Shown here: positions 8,915-17,752 of the stretch, piece after piece
How positions within the stretch are numbered: the stretch's first letter is position 1
Layout of the letters: each line of letters begins with the position of its first letter
Assembly (NCBI RefSeq): GCF_029835735.1
Contig: NZ_JAOEAL010000001.1
Span: forward strand, 2,542,001-2,606,000
Origin: Shewanella sp. GD04112
Lineage (GTDB): Bacteria; Pseudomonadota; Gammaproteobacteria; Enterobacterales; Shewanellaceae
Direction: 5' to 3'
Length of the DNA: 64,000 nucleotides
Translations under genes and position numbers: made by a program
The notes under the pieces: model-generated
Told to the model about the DNA's origin: nothing
The model's input: the letters and a program-made list of their open reading frames with translations, nothing else
The model's database searches: none

Positions 8915-9136
8915 ATGTTATCTCAGTACATGGAACAAATTGAAACCATCGGCCTGAACCTGTTTTTTGCCGCGATATTTTTCTTTATCGGCATGGCCAT
9001 CCACGATGTGCTTAAACAAGGTAATGTGCCGAAATTTGGTCGATTTATTGTGTGGTTAGTGTTATTTCTCGGCTGCGCCGGGTTTATTGCAAAAGGTATT
9101 ATCCAGATGTCCTGGGAAGGTTCGGGCATCGGTTAA
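8915..9136 (+). CDS. DUF2788 small inner-membrane protein
   Basis: 73-aa protein of unknown function that I assign to the DUF2788 family. It has two hydrophobic helices (about residues 14-31 and 43-62) joined by a short polar loop VLKQGNVPKFGRF, so a two-pass inner-membrane protein is likely. It lies 100 bp after ybfF and 11 bp before ybfE, apparently in one transcript with ybfE and fldA; this link to flavodoxin is seen in related genomes but does not reveal a role. Confidence 0.8.
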   Translation: MLSQYMEQIETIGLNLFFAAIFFFIGMAIHDVLKQGNVPKFGRFIVWLVLFLGCAGFIAKGIIQMSWEGSGIG

Positions 9137-9147
9137 ACAATAAGAAC

Positions 9148-9420
9148 ATGGCAAAAGAAGCAACAGATAGAACAACCATTGACCTTTTTGCCAATGAAAA
9201 GCGCCGGGGCCGCCCACGTAGCAATCCTTTGTCCCGTAGCCAGCAACTTAAGGTCAATAAGCGCAACCAGATCCAGCGGGATAAAGCCAAAGGATTAAAG
9301 CGAATAGAGTTAAAGGTGTCACAAGATTTATATGACGCCTTGAATGAGCAGGCATTGGCCAGTAACATCAGCCGAAGCCAGTTAATCGAATTAATTCTTC
9401 AGCAAAAAATTGAATGCTGA
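9148..9420 (+). CDS. ybfE: YbfE-family small DNA-binding protein (LexA-regulated family)
   Basis: 90-aa basic protein. The N-terminal part has an AT-hook-like RRGRPR sequence, and the C-terminal part (LKVSQDLYDALNEQA and ISRSQLIELILQ) looks like a ribbon-helix-helix fold. The E. coli relative sits before fldA and is described as LexA-regulated; I see no SOS box here. I chose ATG 9148 because the longer open frame from 9052 runs through the DUF2788 gene. Its job is unknown; DNA binding is inferred from composition and fold. Confidence 0.8.
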   Translation: MAKEATDRTTIDLFANEKRRGRPRSNPLSRSQQLKVNKRNQIQRDKAKGLKRIELKVSQDLYDALNEQALASNISRSQLIELILQQKIEC

Positions 9421-9475
9421 GCAATCGATAGAAGCAAGATTAACGTATAAGTGAACTAGACATAAAGGATAGACA

Positions 9476-10003
9476 ATGGCAACTGTAGGTCTTTTTTTCG
9501 GTAGCGACACAGGCAACACCGAAGCTGTCGCCAAGATGATCCAGAAGAAACTGGGTAAGAAAATGGTTGAGGTGAAAGATATCGCCAAGAGCACCAAAGA
9601 ACAGATCGCAGAATACGACCTGCTGCTGTTCGGCATCCCAACCTGGTATTACGGTGAAGCACAGTGCGACTGGGATGACTTTTTCCCTGAATTAGAACAG
9701 ATTGATTTTACAGACAAACTGGTTGCCATTTTCGGTTGTGGTGACCAAGAAGACTACGCAGAATACTTCCTCGATGCCATGGGCATGGTGGGCGATATCG
9801 TTCAAGCTCGTGGCGGTATCATCATCGGTCACTGGCCAACGGCAGGTTATAACTTCGAAGCATCAAAAGGCTTAGTCGATGATGACCACTTCATCGGTTT
9901 AGGCATTGACGAAGACCGTCAACCAGAGCTGACTGAAGAGCGTGTGGATGCTTGGGTTAAGCAAATCTACGAAGAAATGTGCTTAGCCGAGTTCGAAGAC
10001 TAA
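9476..10003 (+). CDS. fldA: Flavodoxin, long-chain type
   Basis: FMN-binding single-electron carrier that replaces ferredoxin under iron limitation and serves radical-SAM and reductive biosynthesis enzymes. The 175-aa length is that of long-chain flavodoxins. The phosphate loop GSDTGNTEAVA starts at residue 9; the FMN-flanking loops TWYYGEAQCDW and GCGDQEDYAEYF follow. It is the last gene of the group behind the Fur-like box at 8810, and a hairpin terminator follows at 10018-10045. Confidence 0.95.
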   Translation: MATVGLFFGSDTGNTEAVAKMIQKKLGKKMVEVKDIAKSTKEQIAEYDLLLFGIPTWYYGEAQCDWDDFFPELEQIDFTDKLVAIFGCGDQEDYAEYFLDAMGMVGDIVQARGGIIIGHWPTAGYNFEASKGLVDDDHFIGLGIDEDRQPELTEERVDAWVKQIYEEMCLAEFED

Positions 10004-10017
10004 GCTCAGTTCCGTAA

Positions 10018-10045
10018 AGAAAGCGGCCGAAACGCCGCTTTTTTT
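10018..10045 (+). terminator. Rho-independent terminator of fldA
   Basis: Stem AAGCGGC/GCCGCTT with a 6-nt loop (10021-10040) followed by TTTTT, 15 bp after the fldA stop. Confidence 0.85.
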
Positions 10046-10082
10046 ATGTGTGCTCTCCCGATTAATGAAAGCGATACACTCA

Positions 10083-11264
10083 ATGGCAACCACCGCTCCC
10101 CACTGGGACATCTTTTGCTGCGTCGTCGATAATTACGGCGATATCGGCGTCACTTGGCGCTTAGCCAAACAGCTGGTCAATGAATATCAGCTCCCCATTA
10201 CACTCTGGGTCGATGACTTAAACAGCTTCTCGCATATTTTACCAAGCCTTGATCCAAACCAAAGCAGCCAAGTCTTTAATGGCGTCACCATCAATCATTG
10301 GACAACGCCCCTGCCCGTGGCATTTGTGCCAGGCGCCGTGTTAATTGAAGCCTTTGCCTGCGAACTGCCTGACGAGGTCAAACAACAACTCATCGCACTG
10401 CACAGCACCACACCGCAAGCGGTGCCTGTATGGCTGAATTTAGAATATTTAAGCGCCGAAGACTGGGTCGATGGCTGCCATGGGCTACCCTCGATGCAGG
10501 CAAGTGGCATCAAAAAGTATTTCTTTTTCCCGGGTTTTACCCCAAAGACGGGTGGACTGATCTGTGAACGGGAGTTATTTGCCGAACGCGATGCATGGCA
10601 ACAGGATAGCGCCAATAAACTGCTATTATTTGAGCGTCTTGGTCTTAAGGATATTCAGGCGCAAGATACTGTCTACAGCGTTTTTAGCTATGAAACAGAT
10701 TCTCTGCCGGCCTTGTGTGAGCTCTGGCAAGCCAGTGCAACAAACGATACCAAAATCCATGCGCTTATTCCTAAGGGACGCAGCTTAAACAGCTTACAAC
10801 ACTTATTACCCTGCAAGGTTGAGGCGCTCAGCCCAGGACAGCAAATTAAGCTAGGTCATTTGACCCTGCATATCTTGCCGATGACAGACCAACAAGGGTT
10901 CGACCGCCTGCTGTGGAGCTGCGACTTTAATATTGTCCGCGGTGAAGACAGCTTCCTGAGGGCGCAATGGGCCGCTAAACCCTTCATTTGGCATATTTAT
11001 CCGCAAGAAGATGATTATCATCTAATAAAATTAGAAGCTTTTATCCAACTTTACTGCGATAATCTGCCCCCTGATATTGCCGACACTTGGTCTAAATTGA
11101 ATGTTGCATTTAACCAAGGCGAGCAATCTGCCGTGAAAACTCACTGGCAAAACCTAAATCCTGTCAGTTTGCCACTCTTGCAACATGCTAAAGATTGGCC
11201 AATTGACGCAATAAATGCTGCAGATCTTGCGACTCGGCTAGTCCAATTCGTCAAAAAAAGCTAA
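10083..11264 (+). CDS. earP: EF-P arginine rhamnosyltransferase EarP
   Basis: Transfers rhamnose from dTDP-rhamnose to Arg32 of elongation factor P, activating it for rescue of polyproline-stalled ribosomes. The DUF2331/EarP signature is clear: WDIFCCVVDNYGDIGVTWRLA at the N terminus with the catalytic Asp, and later RGEDSFLRAQWA and PFIWHIYPQEDDYH for nucleotide-sugar binding. ATG 10083 (393 aa) gives the usual N terminus; in-frame GTG 10050 and ATG 10065 would extend it, and no ribosome-binding site decides. efp follows 44 bp later, and its Arg32 confirms the pairing. Confidence 0.93.
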   Translation: MATTAPHWDIFCCVVDNYGDIGVTWRLAKQLVNEYQLPITLWVDDLNSFSHILPSLDPNQSSQVFNGVTINHWTTPLPVAFVPGAVLIEAFACELPDEVKQQLIALHSTTPQAVPVWLNLEYLSAEDWVDGCHGLPSMQASGIKKYFFFPGFTPKTGGLICERELFAERDAWQQDSANKLLLFERLGLKDIQAQDTVYSVFSYETDSLPALCELWQASATNDTKIHALIPKGRSLNSLQHLLPCKVEALSPGQQIKLGHLTLHILPMTDQQGFDRLLWSCDFNIVRGEDSFLRAQWAAKPFIWHIYPQEDDYHLIKLEAFIQLYCDNLPPDIADTWSKLNVAFNQGEQSAVKTHWQNLNPVSLPLLQHAKDWPIDAINAADLATRLVQFVKKS

Positions 11265-11308
11265 GATGCTGCGCTGAAATAGAAAATCGACATATAGGAA
11301 ATTGTGTA

Positions 11309-11869
11309 ATGAAAACTGCTCATGAAGTCCGTCCTGGTAACGTGATCATGTTTGAAGGCAGCCCATGGGTTGTACAGAAAACAGAAACAACTCGTTCTGG
11401 CCGTAACGCTGCCATCGTTAAGTTAAAGCTGAAAAACTTACTGCTTAACTCTGGTACTGAAACCACTTTTAAAGGTGAAGATAAGATTGACGATATTATC
11501 CTAGATCGTCTGGATTGTACTTATTCTTACTTTGCTGATCCTATGTATGTATTCATGGATGCAGAATACAACCAATACGACGTAGAAGCTGAGAACTTAG
11601 GTGACGCAGCGGCTTACATCGTTGACGGTATGGAAGAAACTTGCCAAGTAACTTTCTACGAAGGCAAAGCAATTTCTGTTGAAATGCCAACAACTATCGT
11701 ACGTGAAGTGATCTACACTGAGCCATCAGCTCGTGGCGATACTTCAGGTAAAGTGATGAAGCCAGCAACTATCACTGGCGGCGGTACAATCAGCGTGGCT
11801 GACTTCGTTAAAGTTGGCGACAAGATTGAAATCGACACTCGTACTGGCGAATTCAAGAAGCGCGTATAA
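11309..11869 (+). CDS. efp: Elongation factor P (arginine type)
   Basis: Translation factor that binds between P and E sites and helps form peptide bonds at proline stretches. It has 186 aa and three beta-barrel domains. The tip loop reads TRSGRNAA with Arg32, the residue rhamnosylated by EarP, instead of the lysine used by the EpmA/EpmB pathway. The gene follows earP at 44 bp. A strong hairpin terminator lies 21 bp after the stop. Confidence 0.97.
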   Translation: MKTAHEVRPGNVIMFEGSPWVVQKTETTRSGRNAAIVKLKLKNLLLNSGTETTFKGEDKIDDIILDRLDCTYSYFADPMYVFMDAEYNQYDVEAENLGDAAAYIVDGMEETCQVTFYEGKAISVEMPTTIVREVIYTEPSARGDTSGKVMKPATITGGGTISVADFVKVGDKIEIDTRTGEFKKRV

Positions 11870-11890
11870 TCGCCCTTCCCACTCCCAGAT

Positions 11891-11920
11891 AAAAAAGCCA
11901 GTGCCTGCACTGGCTTTTTT
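11891..11920 (+). terminator. Rho-independent terminator of efp
   Basis: A 13-bp stem AAAAAAGCCAGTG/CACTGGCTTTTTT with loop CCTG, ending in a T run. Confidence 0.9.
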
Positions 11921-12036
11921 ATTGCCTCGAATTTGATGACTCTAGCGGTTTACTGCCGGACAGTTATCACATCGAATTGGGTATCGAGGTTAAGCAGCAA
12001 AGGCGTTCTTTAGTGGCGCGAGCCAGTCAACACGCT

Positions 12037-12088
12037 CAATAAACGTTAGCAATAAACGTTAGCAATAAACCTTCGCAATAAACGTTGG
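12037..12088. repeat. Four tandem 13-bp repeats
   Basis: CAATAAACGTTAG is repeated exactly twice (12037, 12050), then with changes at 12063 and 12076, leading straight into CAATAAAAAAACC of the next terminator. It lies between the convergent efp and nhaC-type genes. Confidence 0.85.
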
Positions 12089-12092
12089 CAAT

Positions 12093-12119
12093 AAAAAAAC
12101 CAGCCGTAGCTGGTTTTTT
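12093..12119. terminator. Terminator of the NhaC-family gene
   Basis: A 12-bp stem AAAAAAACCAGC / GCTGGTTTTTT with loop CGTA. The hairpin is symmetric enough to work on either strand; it lies 20 bp after the stop codon of the minus-strand antiporter gene. Confidence 0.85.
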
Positions 12120-12138
12120 ATATTTACTGCATCGCAGC

Positions 12139-13521
12139 TTAGGCAATCAAGATAAAGCCAAAAAACGCAATCACAGCGGCAATTAACGCATAGGGTAACT
12201 GAGTCACCGCATGGCTCACTAAGTTACAACCAGAGCCTTGTGCGGCCAATACGGTTGAATCTGAGTAGAAACACGCTTGGCTACCAAATGATGATGCCGA
12301 CAGCAACGCACCAATCACCAGTGGAATATCAGCACCAACCGATTGTGCCAGTGGCATCACAATTGGAATGGTCACCGCAAAAATACCCCAGCTTGAACCC
12401 GTCGCAAAAGCAAGGATCGCCATAGAGAGGAATACTACCGCTGGCAACATCTTAGGCGTCATGAATGGGCTCAATGATTCAATCACATATTGTGGCAGCA
12501 GCAGCGCATCACACACATCCTTAAACACGAATGCGGCGATCACGGTACCAATGGCGGGCAACATGCTCTTAAAACCATCGATCATCTGATCCATCATTTC
12601 TGACAGTGGCATTAAACGTTGCACTGCATAGTAGGGCAGCGTGATAACTAATGTCGCTAACAAGCCCTTCCACACGTCGATATCAAAATAAACGGTAAAG
12701 GCAACCAGTAGCAGAATAGGCACTAAGAAGTTGTGCAGCTTGCCCTGATTGTCGGCATGCTTAAACTCTTCTTCAATCGCAGCAATCGCGTATTCGTCTG
12801 AAGTTTGTACCTGGTCTAAATCGACTTGCGCCTCAGCAGGTTCACCCTGTGCGGCGCGCAGCTGGGCTTTTTTCATCGGACCAATGGCAGGCACAACACC
12901 TAACACCACCAGTAACACCATGGCTACGGCTAACCAAGCGTAAAGCATGTAGGGGATCGCCTGCATATATACGCTAATGCCCTGACCTTCTGCCGCCACA
13001 CCGTTATCGACCAGCAAGCCACCAAAGAATACTGCCCAGGTGGATAATGGCACGAGCACGCACACTGGTGCTGCTGTAGAGTCAACTACATAGGCCAGCA
13101 TTTCACGGGACACTTTAAACTTATCGGTCACACGCTTCATGGTTTCACCCACGGTTAACGCGTTCAGATAGTCATCGATAAAAATCACAATCCCGAGAAT
13201 AAAGGTCATAAACAGGGAGGATTTAGGGCCTTTAGCAAATTTCAGTGCATTTCGACCAAACGCCAGTGCACCACCAGTACGCACTAACAGGGCAATTAAC
13301 GCACCAAAACAACCACAGACTAAAATCAACCAACCGATGGTTTCATCGGCCATGACTTTTAATGAAGTACTGGCGAAATTATTTAAGACTTGTGACGGAT
13401 CGAGTAACAGAAAACCAGTTACCGCACCAATGATCAGAGAAAGAATGGGGCGGCGTAACCAAATGGCCAACACCAATACCACCAGAGGTGGAATAAGACT
13501 TAACGCTGTCGGTTCAGACAT
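12139..13521 (-). CDS. NhaC-family Na+/H+ antiporter
   Basis: Inner-membrane secondary transporter of the NhaC family; members exchange Na+ for H+ or carry organic substrates with Na+, and the exact substrate cannot be read from the sequence. About 460 aa with at least ten hydrophobic segments. Conserved stretches include FIDDYLNALTVGETMKRVTDKF, DSTAAPVCVLVPLSTWAVF and ATGSSWGIFAVTIPI. A soluble loop rich in Glu/Asp lies near residues 225-265. ATG 13521, preceded by GAGG at 10 nt, fits better than the longer frame from 13557. The gene stands alone, with 740 bp between it and alaA. Confidence 0.85.
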   Translation of the reverse strand: MSEPTALSLIPPLVVLVLAIWLRRPILSLIIGAVTGFLLLDPSQVLNNFASTSLKVMADETIGWLILVCGCFGALIALLVRTGGALAFGRNALKFAKGPKSSLFMTFILGIVIFIDDYLNALTVGETMKRVTDKFKVSREMLAYVVDSTAAPVCVLVPLSTWAVFFGGLLVDNGVAAEGQGISVYMQAIPYMLYAWLAVAMVLLVVLGVVPAIGPMKKAQLRAAQGEPAEAQVDLDQVQTSDEYAIAAIEEEFKHADNQGKLHNFLVPILLLVAFTVYFDIDVWKGLLATLVITLPYYAVQRLMPLSEMMDQMIDGFKSMLPAIGTVIAAFVFKDVCDALLLPQYVIESLSPFMTPKMLPAVVFLSMAILAFATGSSWGIFAVTIPIVMPLAQSVGADIPLVIGALLSASSFGSQACFYSDSTVLAAQGSGCNLVSHAVTQLPYALIAAVIAFFGFILIA

Positions 13522-14260
13522 GCACTTAGGTCCTCTAAATAAGTTGCCTAAAGGCAAAAGTTTTTAGAACAGCGCCTGAAATCACCTCGATCACGGACGC
13601 CAATATTGCTGCTTCATGATGACTAACTCCGCTGATAAAACCTGCTAAAAGCTTGTTATCTTAGGTGCCTTGCCAAAAACATCGCGCAGAAAATAAAGCG
13701 CATCGAATATCGAGTCAACCATAAATTTATGCTAACCATAAATAATTTTTGTTACTGAAATAAGTATTGATATATGTGCATGATTTTAAATAATTTTAAA
13801 CCCGTATAACGAAATCTTTATTTGACCTTAAATGCTTAATAAGCATTCAGTTAATCTGCCTAAATATCAAAAAATCGCTGAATGCCCGATAAAACCCCAT
13901 TAACTAAAATCACCGCCAGTAAATCAGTGGTTAAGCAAAAACTGATTAACAATTTTATTAACATTTAACCTATGAATGGATTTTCAGTTTCAAAAAATGC
14001 GAGCACAGGCTCAAGTAAGCCGTTTGATAGTCGCAAAGGCTGACCCCATCAAAACCAACAGTGCATTAGTTTAATATTATGCAAATATTCAGCATTTAAA
14101 ACTTGTTTTAATTTATTTAAAGCTTGGTTAAAGCATATTTAACTGGCGAGTTTGATGAAAAAAACTTGTCATTTGTGCTCAAGCCCCCTTCCTTAAGCCA
14201 AATAATTTCGTTATGGTGCACAAACTTAAGCCTAAATTAACTGCATGTTTCGAGGTGTAA
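13522..14260. other. Long AT-rich intergenic gap with a 17-bp palindrome
   Basis: No convincing coding frame. A perfect palindrome AATGCTTA-A-TAAGCATT lies at 13831-13847, roughly 310 bp from the antiporter start and 414 bp from alaA. The rest is AT-rich with A/T runs and no hairpin terminator that I can see; it presumably holds the promoters of the two divergent genes. Confidence 0.5.
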
Positions 14261-15475
14261 ATGCGCCCTATCATCAAGTCCAACAAGTTGGATACTGTTT
14301 GCTACGACATCCGCGGCCCAGTGCACAAGGAAGCCAGACGTTTAGAAGACGAGGGACACCGCATCCTCAAACTCAATATTGGTAACCCCGCCCCCTTCGG
14401 TTTTGAAGCGCCGGAAGAAATTGTGCGCGATGTGATCCTCAATCTTCCCAGCGCCCAAGGCTACTGTGAGTCGAAAGGATTATTCTCTGCCCGCAAGGCG
14501 ATTGTGCAGCATTATCAAGCGCAGGGCATTAAGGGCGTCGATATCGAAGATGTCTATATCGGTAATGGTGTGTCAGAGCTGATTATGATGGCCATGCAGG
14601 GCTTATTAAACACCGATGATGAAGTGCTGATCCCCTCACCTGACTATCCGCTATGGACCGCCGCGGCAAATTTAGCCGGCGGTAAAGCGGTACATTACCG
14701 CTGTGATGAAGAGGCGGATTGGTTCCCGGATCTTGATGATATTAAGAGCAAAATTTCGTCTCGTACCCGTGGTATTGTGCTGATTAACCCGAACAACCCA
14801 ACGGGCGCGGTCTACAGCAAAGAATTACTGCTGCAAGTTATCGAACTCTGCCGCGAGCACAACCTGATTTTATTTGCTGATGAAATCTACGATAAGATTT
14901 TATACGACGAGGCCAAACATATTCCGGCGGCGAGCCTCTCTGACGATATCTTAACCGTGACCTTTAATGGTCTTTCAAAAGCCTATCGCGCAGCGGGCTT
15001 TCGTGTCGGTTGGATGATGTTGTCTGGCAATCTTAAGGCTGCCAAGAGTTATATCGAAGGTTTAGAGATGCTTTCCTCGATGCGCCTGTGTGCCAACGTG
15101 CCGAATCAACATGCGATTCAAACCGCGCTCGGCGGTTACCAAAGCATTAATGAGCTGATTTTACCTAGCGGCCGCTTAACCGTGCAGCGCGATACCTGTT
15201 TTGAGTTATTGAACCAAATTCCCGGTGTGAGCGTGAAAAAGCCCAAGGGCGCACTGTACGCCTTCCCCAAATTGGACATGAAAAAGTTCAACCTCAGGGA
15301 TGATGAACGCTTAGTACTCGATTTACTCAGGGATAAAAAAATCCTTCTCGTGCACGGCAGCGCCTTTAACTGGCCAGAGCCAGATCACTTAAGAGTCGTA
15401 TTTTTACCCTATAAGGAAGATTTGACTAAAGCATTGACAGAGTTTGGCAATTTCCTCGAGACCTACAAACAATAA
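14261..15475 (+). CDS. alaA: Alanine-synthesising aminotransferase AlaA
   Basis: PLP-dependent class I/II aminotransferase making alanine from pyruvate and glutamate. The 404-aa product has the AlaA start MRPIIKSNKLDTVCYDIRGP. PLP contacts are NPNNPTG (176-182), ADEIYDKI (206-213), the Schiff-base lysine in NGLSKAYR (Lys240) and a C-terminal substrate arginine in LRVVFLP. It is monocistronic: a long upstream gap precedes it and a hairpin terminator follows. Other AspC-fold enzymes are possible, but the sequence runs along E. coli AlaA (YfbQ) throughout. Confidence 0.93.
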   Translation: MRPIIKSNKLDTVCYDIRGPVHKEARRLEDEGHRILKLNIGNPAPFGFEAPEEIVRDVILNLPSAQGYCESKGLFSARKAIVQHYQAQGIKGVDIEDVYIGNGVSELIMMAMQGLLNTDDEVLIPSPDYPLWTAAANLAGGKAVHYRCDEEADWFPDLDDIKSKISSRTRGIVLINPNNPTGAVYSKELLLQVIELCREHNLILFADEIYDKILYDEAKHIPAASLSDDILTVTFNGLSKAYRAAGFRVGWMMLSGNLKAAKSYIEGLEMLSSMRLCANVPNQHAIQTALGGYQSINELILPSGRLTVQRDTCFELLNQIPGVSVKKPKGALYAFPKLDMKKFNLRDDERLVLDLLRDKKILLVHGSAFNWPEPDHLRVVFLPYKEDLTKALTEFGNFLETYKQ

Positions 15476-15520
15476 TGTTTTAGTCTCACCGCCAAGATGA
15501 CCATTAGGTTAACCTCGACT

Positions 15521-15550
15521 AAAGCGATCCTCTGGGTCGCTTTATTTTTT
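15521..15550 (+). terminator. Rho-independent terminator of alaA
   Basis: A 10-bp stem with one T-G pair (AAAGCGATCC/GGGTCGCTTT), a 3-nt loop and a T-rich tail, 45 bp after the stop. Confidence 0.8.
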
Positions 15551-15728
15551 GCAGTGCGTAAAAACTCTTCAATCATTCCACTCACTTATCCTCTTGCCTG
15601 TGTTAGGCTAAAGCTTCATCGCCGTACTTTTTATGCAGTATTTTAAAGCCGTATTTTTAAGCCACGCTTCTCGCCGATATATCTCGAGTTGAGTGTTATG
15701 CGGTCCGGCATTCATATAAAGGAGCATT

Positions 15729-16316
15729 ATGAGTCATTTATTTGCCCACCTCGCCCGAATGAAACTTATCCAGCGCTGGCCCTTAATGTACAACGTGCGC
15801 ACCGAAAACGTTCAAGAGCATTCATTGCAAGTTGCCATGGTGGCCCATGCCCTCGTGATTATCAGTAATAAGAAATTTGGCACCACGCTCGATGCCCATC
15901 AGGCGACCAGTTTAGCGATTTTCCATGATGCCAGTGAGATTTTAACTGGCGACTTACCGACTCCGGTAAAGTACTTTAATAAAGAAATCGAAGCCGAGTA
16001 TAAGAAGATTGAGGCCATTGCCGAGCAACGCATGCTCGATATGGTACCCGATGAATTTAAAGAGGATTATCGCAGCCTGTTTATTAGCGATTACGCCGAT
16101 CCGATTTACAAAGCCATAGTCAAATCCGCCGATACCCTGTGCGCTTACCTTAAATGTCTAGAGGAAAACCGCGCTGGCAACACCGAATTTAATACCGCGC
16201 GTAAACGACTCGAAGCCATGCTGGCGGCCAATCCCGATCCGGCGGTGAAATATTTTATGGATTGCTTTGTGCCAAGTTTCACCTTGAATTTAGACGAAAT
16301 TAACAAGATGTTGTGA
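15729..16316 (+). CDS. yfbR: 5'-deoxynucleotidase YfbR
   Basis: HD-domain phosphohydrolase that removes phosphate from deoxyribonucleoside 5'-monophosphates in nucleotide salvage. The 195-aa protein shows the HD-family metal ligands EHSLQVA, IFHDASEILTGDLPTPVKYF and a later Asp in SADTLCAYLKC. An AAGGAG ribosome-binding site precedes the ATG. The dGTPase-like gene starts 25 bp downstream, so two nucleotide-hydrolysing HD proteins are probably co-expressed. Confidence 0.94.
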   Translation: MSHLFAHLARMKLIQRWPLMYNVRTENVQEHSLQVAMVAHALVIISNKKFGTTLDAHQATSLAIFHDASEILTGDLPTPVKYFNKEIEAEYKKIEAIAEQRMLDMVPDEFKEDYRSLFISDYADPIYKAIVKSADTLCAYLKCLEENRAGNTEFNTARKRLEAMLAANPDPAVKYFMDCFVPSFTLNLDEINKML

Positions 16317-16341
16317 TGTATCACTCTCGCTAGGAATGCAT

Positions 16342-17682
16342 ATGAGCTCAAGTGTTTGGCAAGAACGCCGCCATGGCGAAGATAAACAAAGACGTAATGA
16401 TCATCGAAGCCCTTTCCAAAGGGACAGAGCAAGGATCCTCCACTCCGCCGCCTTTCGCCGCCTACAGGCCAAAACCCAAGTGCTTGGGGTGGGCATGAAT
16501 GACTTTTATCGCACGCGCTTAACCCATTCACTCGAAGTGTCTCAAATCGGCACCGGCATTGCGGCGCAGCTTAGCCGCAAGTATCCCGAGCATAAGCCCT
16601 TATTAGGCTCGATGAGCCTGCTCGAATCCCTCTGTCTAGCCCATGATATTGGCCATCCGCCCTTTGGTCACGGCGGTGAAGTCGCGCTCAACTATATGAT
16701 GCGCCACCACGGCGGCTTTGAAGGCAATGGCCAGACGTTTCGTATTCTCTCGAAACTCGAGCCCTACACCTTAGATTTTGGGATGAACCTATGCCGCCGA
16801 ACTATGCTCGGCATTTTAAAATATCCCGCACCGCAGTCACTGCTGTTTGTGGCAGGTTCGCATCCTGAAATCACCAATCACAGACAGCTTAAACCATCAC
16901 AATGGCCGCCTGTTAAAGGCATATTCGACGATGATAGCGACATTTTCGATTGGGTACTGGAACCGTTATCCGTTGCCGATAGAGCGCGCTTTACCTCAGT
17001 TCAGCAGAGCCTGCAGCCAAACTACCCGCATCTACGTACTCAGTTTAAATCCTTCGATTGCTCGATTATGGAACTGGCAGACGACATCGCCTACGCGGTG
17101 CACGATCTTGAAGATGCCATTGTCATGGGTATAGTCACCGCCTCGCAATGGCAACAGGATGTGGCGCCGACACTTAAGCACAGTGGCGATCCTTGGATCC
17201 GCCAGGAGCTTGCCGATATTGGCACTAAGCTCTTCTCCCATGAACATCATCTGCGAAAGGATGCCATCGGTACCTTAGTAAATGGTTTTGTCACCGCCAT
17301 TATCATCAACGACGATCCGGCTTTCGAGGAACCGTTGCTGCGGTTTAATGCCAGCCTCGAACCCGAATTTGCTAATGCGCTCAATGTGCTAAAGCAGTTA
17401 GTGTTTAAATACGTTATCCGTAAACCTGAGATCCAGATGCTGGAATACAAGGGCCAACAAATTGTAATGGGGCTCTTTGAGGCGTTTGCCTCGGATCCTG
17501 AGCGGTTATTACCACTCAATACCCAAGAACGTTGGCGTACCAGCGAGCAGCAAGGCCAAAACAGCCACAGGGTGTTGGCGGATTATATTTCTGGCATGAC
17601 GGATGAATTTGCCGGACGACTATACCAGCAATTGTTTAGCCCCAAGGCCGGCTCGAACGTGGAACTCAGCAAAGAGATGTAG
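16342..17682 (+). CDS. dGTPase-like deoxynucleoside triphosphate triphosphohydrolase
   Basis: HD-superfamily enzyme that splits dNTPs to nucleoside and triphosphate, affecting dNTP pools; some relatives restrict phages. About 446 aa. Visible motifs are DRARILHSAAFRRLQAKTQV, RTRLTHSLEVSQIG, the HD pair in CLAHDIGHPPFGHGGE and a second metal/substrate region in DDIAYAVHDLEDA. It is the shorter dGTPase class rather than a 505-aa E. coli Dgt. ATG 16342 has AGGA at 6 nt, so I prefer it to ATG 16336. It forms a pair with yfbR. Confidence 0.9.
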   Translation: MSSSVWQERRHGEDKQRRNDHRSPFQRDRARILHSAAFRRLQAKTQVLGVGMNDFYRTRLTHSLEVSQIGTGIAAQLSRKYPEHKPLLGSMSLLESLCLAHDIGHPPFGHGGEVALNYMMRHHGGFEGNGQTFRILSKLEPYTLDFGMNLCRRTMLGILKYPAPQSLLFVAGSHPEITNHRQLKPSQWPPVKGIFDDDSDIFDWVLEPLSVADRARFTSVQQSLQPNYPHLRTQFKSFDCSIMELADDIAYAVHDLEDAIVMGIVTASQWQQDVAPTLKHSGDPWIRQELADIGTKLFSHEHHLRKDAIGTLVNGFVTAIIINDDPAFEEPLLRFNASLEPEFANALNVLKQLVFKYVIRKPEIQMLEYKGQQIVMGLFEAFASDPERLLPLNTQERWRTSEQQGQNSHRVLADYISGMTDEFAGRLYQQLFSPKAGSNVELSKEM

Positions 17683-17697
17683 CGCTGAACAGGCAAT

Positions 17698-17723
17698 AAA
17701 AAACCACCGCAAGGTGGTTTTTT
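17698..17723. terminator. Bidirectional terminator between dGTPase gene and eda
   Basis: An 11-bp perfect stem AAAAAACCACC/GGTGGTTTTTT closed by a GCAA tetraloop, between convergent genes. Confidence 0.9.
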
Positions 17724-17752
17724 ATTATCAGTGCGTTCCGCAAGTAAACGGC

